Below are positions 1 to 9,300 of a stretch of 64,000 nucleotides of DNA, in pieces. The stretch's first letter is position 1. Every line of letters starts with the position of its first letter. Where the stretch lies: positions 372,001 through 436,000 of the forward strand of contig JAHBTY010000004.1 of assembly GCA_019638355.1 (NCBI GenBank). The letters run 5' to 3'. The position numbers and the translations under genes are program-made. Source of the DNA: Cyclobacteriaceae bacterium (GTDB lineage: Bacteria > Bacteroidota > Bacteroidia > Cytophagales > Cyclobacteriaceae). The notes below the pieces were generated by a model. That model was not told the origin of the DNA. It worked only from the letters and a program-made list of their open reading frames with translations, and searched no databases.

Positions 1-211
1 TACCACACGCTATGTAAAAGACTTACTGGAGGGCATCACCATAGTTCAGTTTACAGCACCTACGTTACAAATCAATCCCGATGGCGAATCCATCACCACC
101 GAAAACCGAAAGATCACAGCCATACCCTACTACGCCTGGTGTAACCGCGGCCAGAACCAGATGCAGGTTTGGTTGCCCCGAAGCATTAAGGATATAAAAG
201 TGAACCGGTAG
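1..211 (+). CDS. GH127/DUF1680-like glycosidase, C-terminal end (partial)
   Basis: Only the last 69 codons lie in the window; the gene begins upstream and ends with TAG at 209-211. The reading frame contains the segment ITAIPYYAWCNRGQNQMQVW, which resembles the C-terminal beta domain of DUF1680/GH127 proteins (beta-L-arabinofuranosidase-like), where an 'AIPYYAWaNRG...mxVWlP' stretch is typical. Family members release arabinofuranose or related residues from plant glycans. The active site lies in the missing part, so activity cannot be judged. A bidirectional hairpin terminator follows at 271-303, separating it from the convergent protease gene. Confidence 0.72.
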   Translation, partial: TTRYVKDLLEGITIVQFTAPTLQINPDGESITTENRKITAIPYYAWCNRGQNQMQVWLPRSIKDIKVNR

Positions 212-270
212 CTGTGCACCAAAATGAACATAAAATGGATATATGGATGCGAGCTTTCCGAAAAGACAAT

Positions 271-303
271 AAAAAAACGCCCTGATACCTCAGGGCGTTT
301 TTT
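271..303. terminator. bidirectional Rho-independent terminator
   Basis: A perfect stem, ACGCCCTGA / TCAGGGCGT with loop TACC, is flanked by an A-tract on the left and a T-tract on the right. It can therefore terminate the GH127-like gene on the plus strand and the metalloprotease operon on the minus strand. Confidence 0.9.
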
Positions 304-325
304 AGTTTAAGTAAAACTTTACAGA

Positions 326-2890
326 CTATTTCGGATCTAATGCCTGGTTAATTCTAACCAACACATCCTGCAAATGATATTTGCTTAGTTTATCAGCCGT
401 GCGCGGAATGGCTGCGCCTACTTCACCACGCAAAGCCACTAAATGTGCACGCGCCAATGAAATTACATCGCTCTTCTTCGGATCGGCCACAGGCGATGCC
501 GGTGATGCCGGAAAGAATGGACTTGAAAATCCAAATCCACCCGTTGGAGTGTTAGCCGGAGGACTTAGTAATGCAATCATCTTTTCAGCATGAACCTTTT
601 GCAAATTTCTACGATACGTATCAATTGTTTTACCCGATGCCAGTTCAGACCAGATTCCCTTACGCAAATCAGTGAACATATCATCTAAGCTATAGGCATT
701 CGCGTTAAGTGCACTGCTTTCAATTAACCGTTGCATACGACTGTAATCGTGCAGCGCATTAATTGTTGCTTCCTGCATCTGGCGCACTTGTTCAACACCG
801 GAGCCTGGCCGTGTGTAACTTAACACCGAAGGATCAAGCATCCAATTTGGTGTTTCAAACAATTGTCTGTTCAAAAACAAAACGGCATCGCGTTGCAGGT
901 TTTTAGGAGTTGGCTCATACACTACTCCGGCTTCATCATAAGTTTTAGGTGTTTCGTAAATACCACCCACATACTTGGTAACATGGCCCATGTACCTGCG
1001 GTACTGCCCTACTACCTGGTTGTACATTTCATCCAGCTTCTTATAATTCTCTGCATCTTCTTTATACCAGTCTTTTAAGCTTGGCAAAATTCGTTTCAGA
1101 TTTTTTATTCCATAATCGCTGGCAAGCATGGCATTGTTACCCAGGTCTTCGCTTTGCGAACGCGGATCATACGGATTAATCTCCGAGCCAAACCAATAAA
1201 TAGGGTCGCGGTGTTCCAACACCCACTTGTTCAGTATCTTTTTATCTTCTTCGGCTGATTGGGTATCGAAGATGGGCTTATAGCCCCATTGAATGGCCCA
1301 CTTATCATAAGCACCTACACCGGGAAATAAGTTTGTTACACCATCTTCGGGTTGCGCTACATAATTGAAGCGTGCGTAATCCATAATAGAAGGTGTATGG
1401 CCATGCTTGGCTTGATATTCTTTGTCGCGCAATTTTTCTACCGGGGTGCTATGGCTCGACCCAAAGTTATGGCGCAACCCCAGGGTGTGGCCCACTTCGT
1501 GTGCTGCTACAAAGCGAATTAATTCGCCCATCAGTTCATCATCGAACTTGCGTTTGCGGGCACGCGGATCAACCGCTGCGGTTTGAATGGTGTACCAGCT
1601 ATTCAGCAAACTCATTACGTTGTGATACCAGCCAATGTGGCTTTCTATAATTTCACCTGAACGCGGATCGTGTACGTTGGGTCCGTAGGCATTTTGAATA
1701 TCGGAAGCAAAATACCGGATAAATGAATAGCGTGCATCTTCGGTGCTGATGGTGCTATCACCCGCAGGTACTTCTTTGGCCAGGATTGCATTTTTAAAAC
1801 CTGCTTGCTCGAAAGCTTTTTGCCAATCTTGCACGCCCGCAATTAAATACTTACGCCACTTAACGGGTGTGGCCGGATCGATATAAAATACAATTGGCTT
1901 TTTGGGTTCAACCAATTCGCCCCGTTTCATTTTTTCAATATCACCAGCTTTGGGTTCGAGTGGCCAGCGCACTGCAAATACTTCTGTTTCGGATTTCTGG
2001 GATTCTTCGCCATACACGGTATAGCCATTGGCAAAATAACCTACGCGCGGGTCGAATAATCTTTTACGAGCCGGTACTTTGGGCAACAAGATCATAGAAG
2101 TATTAATCTCAACCGTTACAACACCAGCCGATGCACCGGCCGGTAATTCGCGCACCTGAGTTGGGCCTGAGCCAGAAGTTGGCGGAGGCAACACCGAAGT
2201 AAACGTTTTTACCATTTTTACTTCGGTATTAATAGGATACGATTTGATACTTTGAATGTAGGAGCGATCGGCCTGAATAGCGGTTAAACTAAACGAGCGC
2301 TTGGTGCGCGGATCTAATGAAATAAGTTGATTGTCGCCCTTAAAGAAATCGGTAACACTAATTACATACGAAGTGTCTTTACGGATCGATTTGATATCGA
2401 AAGCTGCGGCAATGGGTTCTACATTCGAGTTGCGGACAGCTTGTGTAATGGGTTTGTTTTCGTCAGGGCTGGTATTAATGGTAAGTACTGCCCGTAAAAA
2501 TAATTTGTTATTGGGGCCGCGTTCCCACCGTAATACCTGGCGGTTTTCTTCTTCGCCACCATAACCGGCACCGGTTGGTGCTTTGGCCATCCGGGTAATG
2601 GCCATAAACTCGCGGCCGATTATACTATCGGGTACTTCCAGGAAATAATCTTCATTGATTTTATGAACGGTAAAAAGTCCTTTTTGAGTCTTGGCTTTTG
2701 CCGTAATCACTTGCTTGTAGGGCTTGGGGCCAGGCGGTGTCGGCCCTTTGGCTTTTGCCGTATCAGCCTTTGCTGGAGCTGCGGGTGCAGCTTTCTTATC
2801 ATCTTTTTTCTTTGTTTTTTGTGCGGCTACCGGTAATGCCAACGTGCAGCATAAAACCAGTGCCATAAAAAAGGTAAACGATCTCATCAT
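326..2890 (-). CDS. secreted zinc-dependent metalloprotease (DUF5117/DUF4953 type)
   Basis: This 854-residue protein starts with a Sec signal peptide (MMRSFTFFMALVLCCTLALP, then AAQ), followed by a Lys/Ala/Pro-rich linker. Around residues 463-475 it carries HEVGHTLGLRHNF, an extended HExxHxxGxxH zinc site of metzincin type. The layout, with a long N-terminal region and a C-terminal zinc-protease half, matches the large Bacteroidota 'zinc-dependent metalloprotease' family with DUF5117/DUF4953 domains, and the length is normal for that family. It is the last gene of the minus-strand run that begins with SusC, 72 bases after the LamG-phosphatase. It probably acts in the periplasm or outside the cell. 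The substrate is unknown, and whether it is functionally linked to the upstream phosphatases is inference. Confidence 0.85.
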   Translation of the reverse strand: MMRSFTFFMALVLCCTLALPVAAQKTKKKDDKKAAPAAPAKADTAKAKGPTPPGPKPYKQVITAKAKTQKGLFTVHKINEDYFLEVPDSIIGREFMAITRMAKAPTGAGYGGEEENRQVLRWERGPNNKLFLRAVLTINTSPDENKPITQAVRNSNVEPIAAAFDIKSIRKDTSYVISVTDFFKGDNQLISLDPRTKRSFSLTAIQADRSYIQSIKSYPINTEVKMVKTFTSVLPPPTSGSGPTQVRELPAGASAGVVTVEINTSMILLPKVPARKRLFDPRVGYFANGYTVYGEESQKSETEVFAVRWPLEPKAGDIEKMKRGELVEPKKPIVFYIDPATPVKWRKYLIAGVQDWQKAFEQAGFKNAILAKEVPAGDSTISTEDARYSFIRYFASDIQNAYGPNVHDPRSGEIIESHIGWYHNVMSLLNSWYTIQTAAVDPRARKRKFDDELMGELIRFVAAHEVGHTLGLRHNFGSSHSTPVEKLRDKEYQAKHGHTPSIMDYARFNYVAQPEDGVTNLFPGVGAYDKWAIQWGYKPIFDTQSAEEDKKILNKWVLEHRDPIYWFGSEINPYDPRSQSEDLGNNAMLASDYGIKNLKRILPSLKDWYKEDAENYKKLDEMYNQVVGQYRRYMGHVTKYVGGIYETPKTYDEAGVVYEPTPKNLQRDAVLFLNRQLFETPNWMLDPSVLSYTRPGSGVEQVRQMQEATINALHDYSRMQRLIESSALNANAYSLDDMFTDLRKGIWSELASGKTIDTYRRNLQKVHAEKMIALLSPPANTPTGGFGFSSPFFPASPASPVADPKKSDVISLARAHLVALRGEVGAAIPRTADKLSKYHLQDVLVRINQALDPK

Positions 2891-2962
2891 AGTGTAAAAT
2901 GTTTGGCCGAAACTACCGGCCTGCTTTTCATTTTACAATGCTTGTGGGATGGATGGTTTTAC

Positions 2963-4807
2963 CTATTTGTTCAGGTTAAAGAAATCTTTCAGTTTACCCT
3001 CTACATCGTACATTCTAAACTCCAGCATACCTTGATTAACCGTAATGGTACAATAGTGATGACCGCGGAAAGTTTTGGCGCTGAACCAGGCACGCGAGGG
3101 CGCAAAATCTTCCAGGTTACCGCCACTGCCTCCGGTTTGTATGTAAACAACACCATTGCTTGAATGTACATTGTTTCGGGTAATTGGTAAGGTGCGTTGG
3201 TAGGTGTGCAAGTGTCCAAAAAAAACCATATCTACCCCGTACTTTTCATACAAGGGTACAATTTTACGAATAGCCACATCACCTTGTTGCGAAGCACCAC
3301 TCCATGAATCACCGTAGTCATCTTCATCGGCCGAATAGGGCGCGTGGTGATGCGCCACAAATTTCCATTTTGCTATTGATGCTCTCAATTCTTTCTCCAA
3401 CCAAAGGTATTGGGCTCCACCCGGTGCAAATTCTTTTTCTTCATTGCTGTTCAGCATAAAAAAGTCTGCATTACCGTACGAAAATTTATAAAACCCACCT
3501 TTGGGTATGGATGGATGGTATTGATTAAACCAATGCAAATCGGCTTCGCCATTACCTGCAACCGGATAAACAGGAACACGGCTTGCTAATTGTGTAATAC
3601 CTGCAAAGTACTCGTAGTTCCATTCAAACTTCTGATCTTTAAAACCACCATCGGTAAGATCGCCTACCAGCAACACAAAATTTGGGCGTTCGCCCCAAAT
3701 TAATTTGGAGGTACGATCAGAAATATGAGGCCTGGCTTCCGTATCGCCAATGATAGAGAAGCTAAAGGAACTGCTATCTTGTACGGCAGTAGCAAAAGTA
3801 AGCACCCCCGACTCCATTGTATTGCCTTTCCGATCAGTGGCTTTAATCGAATAGAAGTAAGGAGTTTCTGGAGCTAAACCGGCAAGGGTAGTTTTATAAA
3901 TAAACGATTTATCGCTGCGTTCCGTGGTAGAACTAACATCTTTAACCTCCACCCTTTTATCCAACGGAAGTTTTGTTCCGTACCATATTTCAAAATCAGC
4001 GGCTCTATCTGTTTCCCATACAATATCAATACTGTTTTGCGAGGCATGGGTTAGATACGGGCCGGCTGTAAAATGAAAGAGGCCGGGGTATAAAACTCCT
4101 TTCGTCACAAGGCTTCCCAGTTCATCGTATCGCGCTTTTATTTGCTGAAGCGTTAATGCCCTATCGGATATTTTTATCATTCGTACCAGGTTACCGAATT
4201 GCATGTAGGGTTCTTCGCGCATGTAGGCAGCCAGTTCAAGCTCGTATTGCAGCGGATCTTGTACCGCGCGAGCACCAACCTCTTTTTCGCCAATCAATAC
4301 CCCATTCAGGTATAAACTCATTTTTTTATTTTGATAGGTTGCTACCAGGTGCGACCAATATTTTTTAAAGCCGCGATCTTTTATATGATGATCGATTACG
4401 GCAGCATAAACTGATTTTTGGGTTTTTAAACTATATACAACTTGTCTGTTAAAATAGCCCAACAACCATTCCGGTTCGGCTGCCTGAAATTTTGGTTTTA
4501 CTGTTACCAATGCACCCACAGGTTTATTAACATGATTCGAAATCCAAAGCTCAACTGTAAAAGACTCTGTTGGCAGTTTCGTTGCCTGTATTAAATTTCT
4601 TAGCCGGGACGTTGGCTCCTCACCAAAAAAAAGCAATGGTAGCGGCTCGGTTGCCACCGTAGGCATGGGCGCCAACGGAAGCGGCAGCCGGTTGCCCGGA
4701 ATGTTTCGGGCTTTATCATTTAAAACATACTCGGGCCAAAACCAAAATTCCTGTGCAATGCATACATGGTTACCGACAATCAACAAACACCAGATTAATT
4801 TTTTCAT
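2963..4807 (-). CDS. secreted LamG + FN3 + purple-acid-phosphatase-like metallophosphoesterase
   Basis: The 614-residue protein has a signal peptide (MKKLIWCLLIVGNHVCIAQ). Next comes a LamG/concanavalin-like region (about 75-240, including SFTVELWI), then an FN3-like purple acid phosphatase N-domain (about 245-345, starting HFTAGPYLTHASQ), and a metallophosphoesterase domain. Visible motifs are GDTE (about 353), GDLTDGG (about 381), AGNGEAD (about 417), HHHAPY and GHLHTYQR (about 530). The third motif is normally GNHE/D; here the catalytic-acid His is Gly, so chemistry or specificity may differ. ATG overlaps the stop of the preceding phosphatase gene by four bases (ATGA), indicating translational coupling. 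The lectin-like domain suggests the enzyme is targeted to a glycan or surface. It probably hydrolyses phosphomonoesters or diesters outside the cytoplasm. Confidence 0.85.
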   Translation of the reverse strand: MKKLIWCLLIVGNHVCIAQEFWFWPEYVLNDKARNIPGNRLPLPLAPMPTVATEPLPLLFFGEEPTSRLRNLIQATKLPTESFTVELWISNHVNKPVGALVTVKPKFQAAEPEWLLGYFNRQVVYSLKTQKSVYAAVIDHHIKDRGFKKYWSHLVATYQNKKMSLYLNGVLIGEKEVGARAVQDPLQYELELAAYMREEPYMQFGNLVRMIKISDRALTLQQIKARYDELGSLVTKGVLYPGLFHFTAGPYLTHASQNSIDIVWETDRAADFEIWYGTKLPLDKRVEVKDVSSTTERSDKSFIYKTTLAGLAPETPYFYSIKATDRKGNTMESGVLTFATAVQDSSSFSFSIIGDTEARPHISDRTSKLIWGERPNFVLLVGDLTDGGFKDQKFEWNYEYFAGITQLASRVPVYPVAGNGEADLHWFNQYHPSIPKGGFYKFSYGNADFFMLNSNEEKEFAPGGAQYLWLEKELRASIAKWKFVAHHHAPYSADEDDYGDSWSGASQQGDVAIRKIVPLYEKYGVDMVFFGHLHTYQRTLPITRNNVHSSNGVVYIQTGGSGGNLEDFAPSRAWFSAKTFRGHHYCTITVNQGMLEFRMYDVEGKLKDFFNLNK

Positions 4808-6399
4808 TTTGCTACATGTTGTTTATCAAGCAGGTTGTTATTTAAATCGTACACAAACCAATTCAGGTTGTTGTTCGAAATTCGAAACCTGATGTAATGA
4901 TGAGTTTTAATCAGGGTATCCATAAGCGGCTGTGCGGATGATTCGTCTGGCTCCAATGAACCACCTCCACCACCGGTAATGATAAAATGTGTTTGTTGTT
5001 TGCCATACGTTTTTGTTAATCGCTCGTAATCATGCGTATGCCCCGCTATAACAAAATCAATTTGCGCACTTTTCATCACGGGTTCCAATAAATTCCGAAC
5101 AATTGCATCGCCCTCGTATCCTGGCCATCCTTGCGAGTAAGGCGGTTGATGTAACACAATGAATCGCCATGTAGCTTGTTTCCACTGGTCGGATTGAAGT
5201 TGCTGATAAAACCAGGCCTGTTGCTTTTCATCAAATTCAATAGGGAATTGTGTATTGGCATCCAGCGCTATAAAAGCACAGTTGGCATACGTCCACGCAA
5301 AGTAAGGTTTACCTGCTGGTGAAGCATATTGATGATACAAGTGAGGATATAAGGTTGTATAGTAGCCATCATAGTCGTGGTTACCGGCCACCAAGTATGC
5401 CGGTTTGTTCGCGGCATAGCCCGACAATATTCCTGAAAACGTTCGCCATTGTTCTGCATCGCTGCCATTGCCTACCAAATCGCCAGCGCCAATAGTAAAT
5501 GCATCGGCTCCCAACTGCATGTGGTGAATGAGTTTCTGAAAATTGTACCAACCCGATTGACTATCGCCCCAAATCGTGAATGTGAACACCGGCTCCTCAA
5601 CTTTAACGGAATAAACAGGGGTACAATAACTATCGGAACAAATTTTATAAAACCAATTCTGTTGCAGCGCGGGAACGTGAAAGGTTAACAATTCACCCGA
5701 TTTTTGTTCGGAATAGTTTAACTCATTAGCACCAATACCCCAGTGCATTGTTACAGGTTGTGCATCCGCTAAAATTCGTACCGTATAAATGGAATCGGCA
5801 CGCGTAAGCCAAGGCCCAATTAAAAATGGTGTTGATGCATCCATTTTTAATGTGGTGCGTTCGTGTTTGCGTTTTAGAGCCAATTGGTTTTCATTCTGCT
5901 GCAGCAGGCTTTTATACTTTGCGTTGCTGTAGTACGAAACCTGCTTTAGCCCACCGGACATTGCATTGTTTAGCACCCGAATTAAAACTATGGCGTGTTC
6001 GGCTGCTGTTACGTTAAATACATCGCCATGAACCCGCTCAGCCGGTTTACCATTTATCCAAACCTGAGCACCATCATCCGATCGTACGCTCAACACTCCA
6101 TCCTGCGGAACAGTAATTTTTTGAAGGTACCACAAAGCAGTATTGGGAAGCAACACGCGATGCGGTAACTTGGTCAAACTATCGGGTTGCGGCAGAATAG
6201 CAGGCACCAACTCTTCACCGGCCAAGCCTTTTGTAAACCTCCAACCCGTTTCAAATACAGTATCGGGTACGATGTTAACTTTAGCAGGTTGCCAGGTAGC
6301 ATCGGGTGTTTGCCAAATTGTTGAATAAGGCAATGGCTTAGTCTTTTCAACCTGGCAACCAAAAAAAATGATTGCTACCAAGCAACATTTAAACTTCAC
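4804..6399 (-). CDS. purple-acid-phosphatase-like metallophosphoesterase lipoprotein
   Basis: This 531-residue protein begins with a lipoprotein signal (MKFKCCLVAIIFFGC), so it is probably anchored in a membrane. After an N-terminal beta-rich region and a PAP-type FN3 domain, the phosphoesterase domain shows a regular motif set: GDSQ (about 277), GDLVG (about 304), GNHD (about 337), HQPPY and GHTHDYER (about 452). The start codon is GTG at 6397-6399, immediately after the TAA of the upstream phosphodiesterase gene with no gap, which supports coupling. It forms a phosphatase pair with the LamG-containing neighbour. Unlike that neighbour, it keeps the catalytic His of GNHD. The substrate is not readable from sequence. 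Confidence 0.86.
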   Translation of the reverse strand: MKFKCCLVAIIFFGCQVEKTKPLPYSTIWQTPDATWQPAKVNIVPDTVFETGWRFTKGLAGEELVPAILPQPDSLTKLPHRVLLPNTALWYLQKITVPQDGVLSVRSDDGAQVWINGKPAERVHGDVFNVTAAEHAIVLIRVLNNAMSGGLKQVSYYSNAKYKSLLQQNENQLALKRKHERTTLKMDASTPFLIGPWLTRADSIYTVRILADAQPVTMHWGIGANELNYSEQKSGELLTFHVPALQQNWFYKICSDSYCTPVYSVKVEEPVFTFTIWGDSQSGWYNFQKLIHHMQLGADAFTIGAGDLVGNGSDAEQWRTFSGILSGYAANKPAYLVAGNHDYDGYYTTLYPHLYHQYASPAGKPYFAWTYANCAFIALDANTQFPIEFDEKQQAWFYQQLQSDQWKQATWRFIVLHQPPYSQGWPGYEGDAIVRNLLEPVMKSAQIDFVIAGHTHDYERLTKTYGKQQTHFIITGGGGGSLEPDESSAQPLMDTLIKTHHYIRFRISNNNLNWFVYDLNNNLLDKQHVAK

Positions 6400-7485
6400 T
6401 TACTTAAGTTGTAGCGGTTTACCAGCCTTACCCATTTGTGTAAAGGTTATGCCTAATAAACCAGCCGCTGTTGCTGCCACCTGATTCTGGTAAAGTTGGC
6501 CACTTGATTTTACTTCACCTTTCGGAGTTACGCCCGCTCCTATTGCAGCAATCCAAATCTGATCAGCTCCTTTAATTTTTGTACCATGGCTGCGCCATTC
6601 ATCCACTGGAATGGTACCACGACCATGATCGGTGGTAATCAGTATGGTTGTTTTGTTTTGGTATTGTGGTTGCGATTGTACCCACTCCCAAATATTTTTT
6701 ATAAACTGATCGGTTTGGTAAGCGGATTTAAGATACGCATCGTACTTTCCGTTGTGCGCAAAATCATCTGTTTCGCCATAGGCAATATAGACTACGCGGG
6801 GTTTATACTTCTTCATATATTCCAAAGCAAAGTGGTGTGTAAAAGCATCTAACCTTACACCTCCCCACGGACTGGGTATTTCAACCTGCAGTTGATTTAA
6901 AAATTTTTCTCTATCCGATAAGTTTTTATCAACGGCCGATTCAAAACCAGCATTAACCGGAATGCCACTGCGTTCTTCATTAATAATGAATGGGAAAACA
7001 TCCCACGAGCCAAAAGCGGCTACCTTACCTTTGTACTTAGCTTGTTTGTTTAAAAATTCTAAAACGGTTTCGTTGGGGTTATTCATCTTATCATTACTCT
7101 TTATCCGTTCATCATCGGCAAACCCCGATAAGATTTCGTTATACCCCGGATACGAAAACCACATGTAATTGGAACAGTTAACATTATTACCATAAGCACG
7201 ATTTCCATATAATACACCTTGCTTCACCAATGTGCTCCAGAAAAAAGGCATCAACTTTTCTCTCCGTACTTCAGCTTGTTCATGCCAGAAGCGTGTTCGC
7301 AAATCGTTTTCATCGTCCACATATTTTTTATCTTTTATAAGAGCCGAATCAGCTCCGGTAAAAACTTCCTGCCAGCGCATGCCATCCAGTGTAATAATAA
7401 TTACATTCTCAGCGGGTGCCTGCGCGCTAACCAATTGCGCCTTAAAAAGGAGAAGCACGAATACGAAACGTAAAGCTATTTTCAT
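6400..7485 (-). CDS. alkaline-phosphatase-superfamily phosphodiesterase/phosphatase, exported
   Basis: The 361-residue protein has a signal peptide ending around LVSAQA, then IIITLDGMRWQEVF, the first metal-binding motif of the NPP/alkaline phosphatase superfamily (LDGxR). The stretch FSYPGYNEILSGF fits the nucleophile loop (usually [T/S]xPxxxxxxTG), with Ser the likely nucleophile. Further metal-ligand motifs are GETDDFAHNG and ITTDHGRG. Members hydrolyse phosphodiesters, phosphomonoesters or phosphonates; phosphonoacetate hydrolase PhnA is in the same superfamily, so a phosphonate ester substrate is possible but unproven. It lies downstream of SusD after a terminator and heads the three-gene phosphoesterase run. 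Confidence 0.85.
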   Translation of the reverse strand: MKIALRFVFVLLLFKAQLVSAQAPAENVIIITLDGMRWQEVFTGADSALIKDKKYVDDENDLRTRFWHEQAEVRREKLMPFFWSTLVKQGVLYGNRAYGNNVNCSNYMWFSYPGYNEILSGFADDERIKSNDKMNNPNETVLEFLNKQAKYKGKVAAFGSWDVFPFIINEERSGIPVNAGFESAVDKNLSDREKFLNQLQVEIPSPWGGVRLDAFTHHFALEYMKKYKPRVVYIAYGETDDFAHNGKYDAYLKSAYQTDQFIKNIWEWVQSQPQYQNKTTILITTDHGRGTIPVDEWRSHGTKIKGADQIWIAAIGAGVTPKGEVKSSGQLYQNQVAATAAGLLGITFTQMGKAGKPLQLK

Positions 7486-7679
7486 GTGATATAGAAAAAT
7501 TAAAAGTTAATTAAACCGCGGTTTTACCTTAAAAAGTTATTTGTCAGGTGTAAAAGTAAGTGTTTAATGATCTGGTGATTTTTCTGATGTGCGATCTGAA
7601 TAAACAAATCACGAAGTCAGATTTCTTACTCTCCAGAACACTTCATCATATTTCGTTCTTTTTCAAACTTAAATAAGTT

Positions 7680-7707
7680 TAAAAAAAAGCCAGGAGAAAA
7701 TCTCCTG
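7680..7707 (-). terminator. Rho-independent terminator after susD-like gene
   Basis: The hairpin CAGGAGA-AAA-TCTCCTG (7691-7707) is followed, on the minus strand, by a run of eight T residues (A-tract 7681-7688). It sits 37 bases past the SusD stop, so the SusCD transcript probably ends or is attenuated here before the phosphoesterase genes. The remaining intergenic DNA (7486-7679) presumably holds the promoter of those genes, but no consensus was recognised. Confidence 0.8.
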
Positions 7708-7743
7708 ACTGTTAAACACCAAAACACTACAATTAAATCCCAA

Positions 7744-9282
7744 TTAATTACTGTCCCACCAAACCGGTGTATTAATATTATCCGCACCTTGCCTGGCAAC
7801 AGCTGCATTGCGGTTAGTTGCATTTAGCGATTGCTCAGACTGTGGATAAATAAAACGCACAGGAATTTTATTGTCGTTCAGATTGCTGGAGCCGGGCAAT
7901 AAAACTGGTAATCCCGTTCTGCGCCAGTCAAACCAGGCTTCCAGGCCATTGAAAAATAAAGCCACCCATTTTTGGCTTGCTATCTTGGCTAATTTCTCGG
8001 CAGTTGTTCCTGTGTAAACTACGCCTGCCTGCGTGTAATAGTCAGCGGGAAGTGTTAGGTTAATTCCATACTCAGCCGGAACAATGGATGCGTAGTAGCT
8101 CATATTAGCACTTATTCCATTCAAGTAGAATGTTTCTGCCGATCCCGTTGTGATCAGATTCTTTTCGCGAGCTTCGGCAAGAATAAACTGAAGTTCGGCA
8201 TAGGTCATTAACAAACCACGCGCAACGTTAGCTTGTGGTGGATTTTGATTGGCATCATTACAAACCAAACAAGCGAATGTGTAACCCACGCGTGAAATAT
8301 TTTGTGGCCCACCATTATAGCTCAATGCCTGGGTATCTTCCAAACCATTTGGAATGCCAGCTATAACAGGTGTACCGGCTGCAACGGAGTTTTGTGTAGG
8401 GCGTGCAAAAACATTAATTCGCGGATCATTTAATGATGCAAGATAATCGCCTAACGTTTTGCTTAGTCTGAACTCATCAAACGAGCCTACGCGCGTGGCA
8501 TAAAGCGGCCATTGGTTAGGGGCTGATGCAAGGTAAACAAGCGCTGCATTATCAGCATTGCTTTCTAAGATAGGAAACTGTGTAGGGTTGCTTAGTATTT
8601 CCTGCATATCGGCTGCTACGTTCCGCTTGTTTGAAATTCGCATCAGGTAACGGAGGCGAAGTGAATTTGCCAACTTGCGCCATTTCAGAATCGCGGCTGT
8701 ACCACCACCATACAAAATATCACCGGCCAATGTTTCAGAGCTACTTCCTAAAATCTGGTTCGCAGTTCTTAAGTCAGCCAGAATACCATTGTAAACAGTT
8801 TCCTGTGCATCATAAACCGGTTGGTAAATGGCTGAGGATTTTCCTTTTGTGGCTTCTGTGTAAGGAATATCGCCATACGCATCGGTTGCAAGTGAAAACA
8901 TCCACGATTTTAATACCAGGGCAACACCGAGGTAGTTGTTTTGAACAGGTGTTGAATTTTGAGCGAAGTCGATAATATTTTGAACATTACGCATGTTTCC
9001 ATACACGGTGTTCCACACACCGTTTAACTCACCCCACAGGTAGCGGTCTTCGTTTACAAACTGAATTTTTGCAGTATGTTGAACAACTATATTTCCAATA
9101 CCCCAGGCCTCGCCTACCTGGCTATTTAACGTATTCCGAATGATACCTGATAATAATAGATCGGGCGTTACCGATGTCGGTACATTTTTATTCGTGTTGA
9201 TGTCTTCAAAATCAGAGTCGCACGAGAATACAATCAACATGGCAGCGAGCACCACGATTGTTCTTTTAAATGAAGTCTTCAT
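7744..9282 (-). CDS. SusD/RagB-like outer-membrane nutrient-binding lipoprotein
   Basis: The 512-residue protein starts with a lipoprotein signal (MKTSFKRTIVVLAAMLIVFS then Cys) and the N-terminal motif CDSDFEDINTNKNVPT, typical of the SusD-like_2 branch. The TPR-like body includes a C-terminal segment where KWVALFFNGLEAWFDWRRTG matches the conserved 'qkWiaLf.ng.eaW.dwRRtg' stretch of the family. SusD proteins cap the SusC porin and deliver ligands at the cell surface. It lies 18 bases downstream of the SusC stop. Given the neighbouring phosphoesterases and phosphonate genes, the ligand may be a phosphorus-containing molecule rather than a plain glycan; this is inference. Confidence 0.94.
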   Translation of the reverse strand: MKTSFKRTIVVLAAMLIVFSCDSDFEDINTNKNVPTSVTPDLLLSGIIRNTLNSQVGEAWGIGNIVVQHTAKIQFVNEDRYLWGELNGVWNTVYGNMRNVQNIIDFAQNSTPVQNNYLGVALVLKSWMFSLATDAYGDIPYTEATKGKSSAIYQPVYDAQETVYNGILADLRTANQILGSSSETLAGDILYGGGTAAILKWRKLANSLRLRYLMRISNKRNVAADMQEILSNPTQFPILESNADNAALVYLASAPNQWPLYATRVGSFDEFRLSKTLGDYLASLNDPRINVFARPTQNSVAAGTPVIAGIPNGLEDTQALSYNGGPQNISRVGYTFACLVCNDANQNPPQANVARGLLMTYAELQFILAEAREKNLITTGSAETFYLNGISANMSYYASIVPAEYGINLTLPADYYTQAGVVYTGTTAEKLAKIASQKWVALFFNGLEAWFDWRRTGLPVLLPGSSNLNDNKIPVRFIYPQSEQSLNATNRNAAVARQGADNINTPVWWDSN

Positions 9283-9300
9283 AAATTTCTTTGTAGCTGT

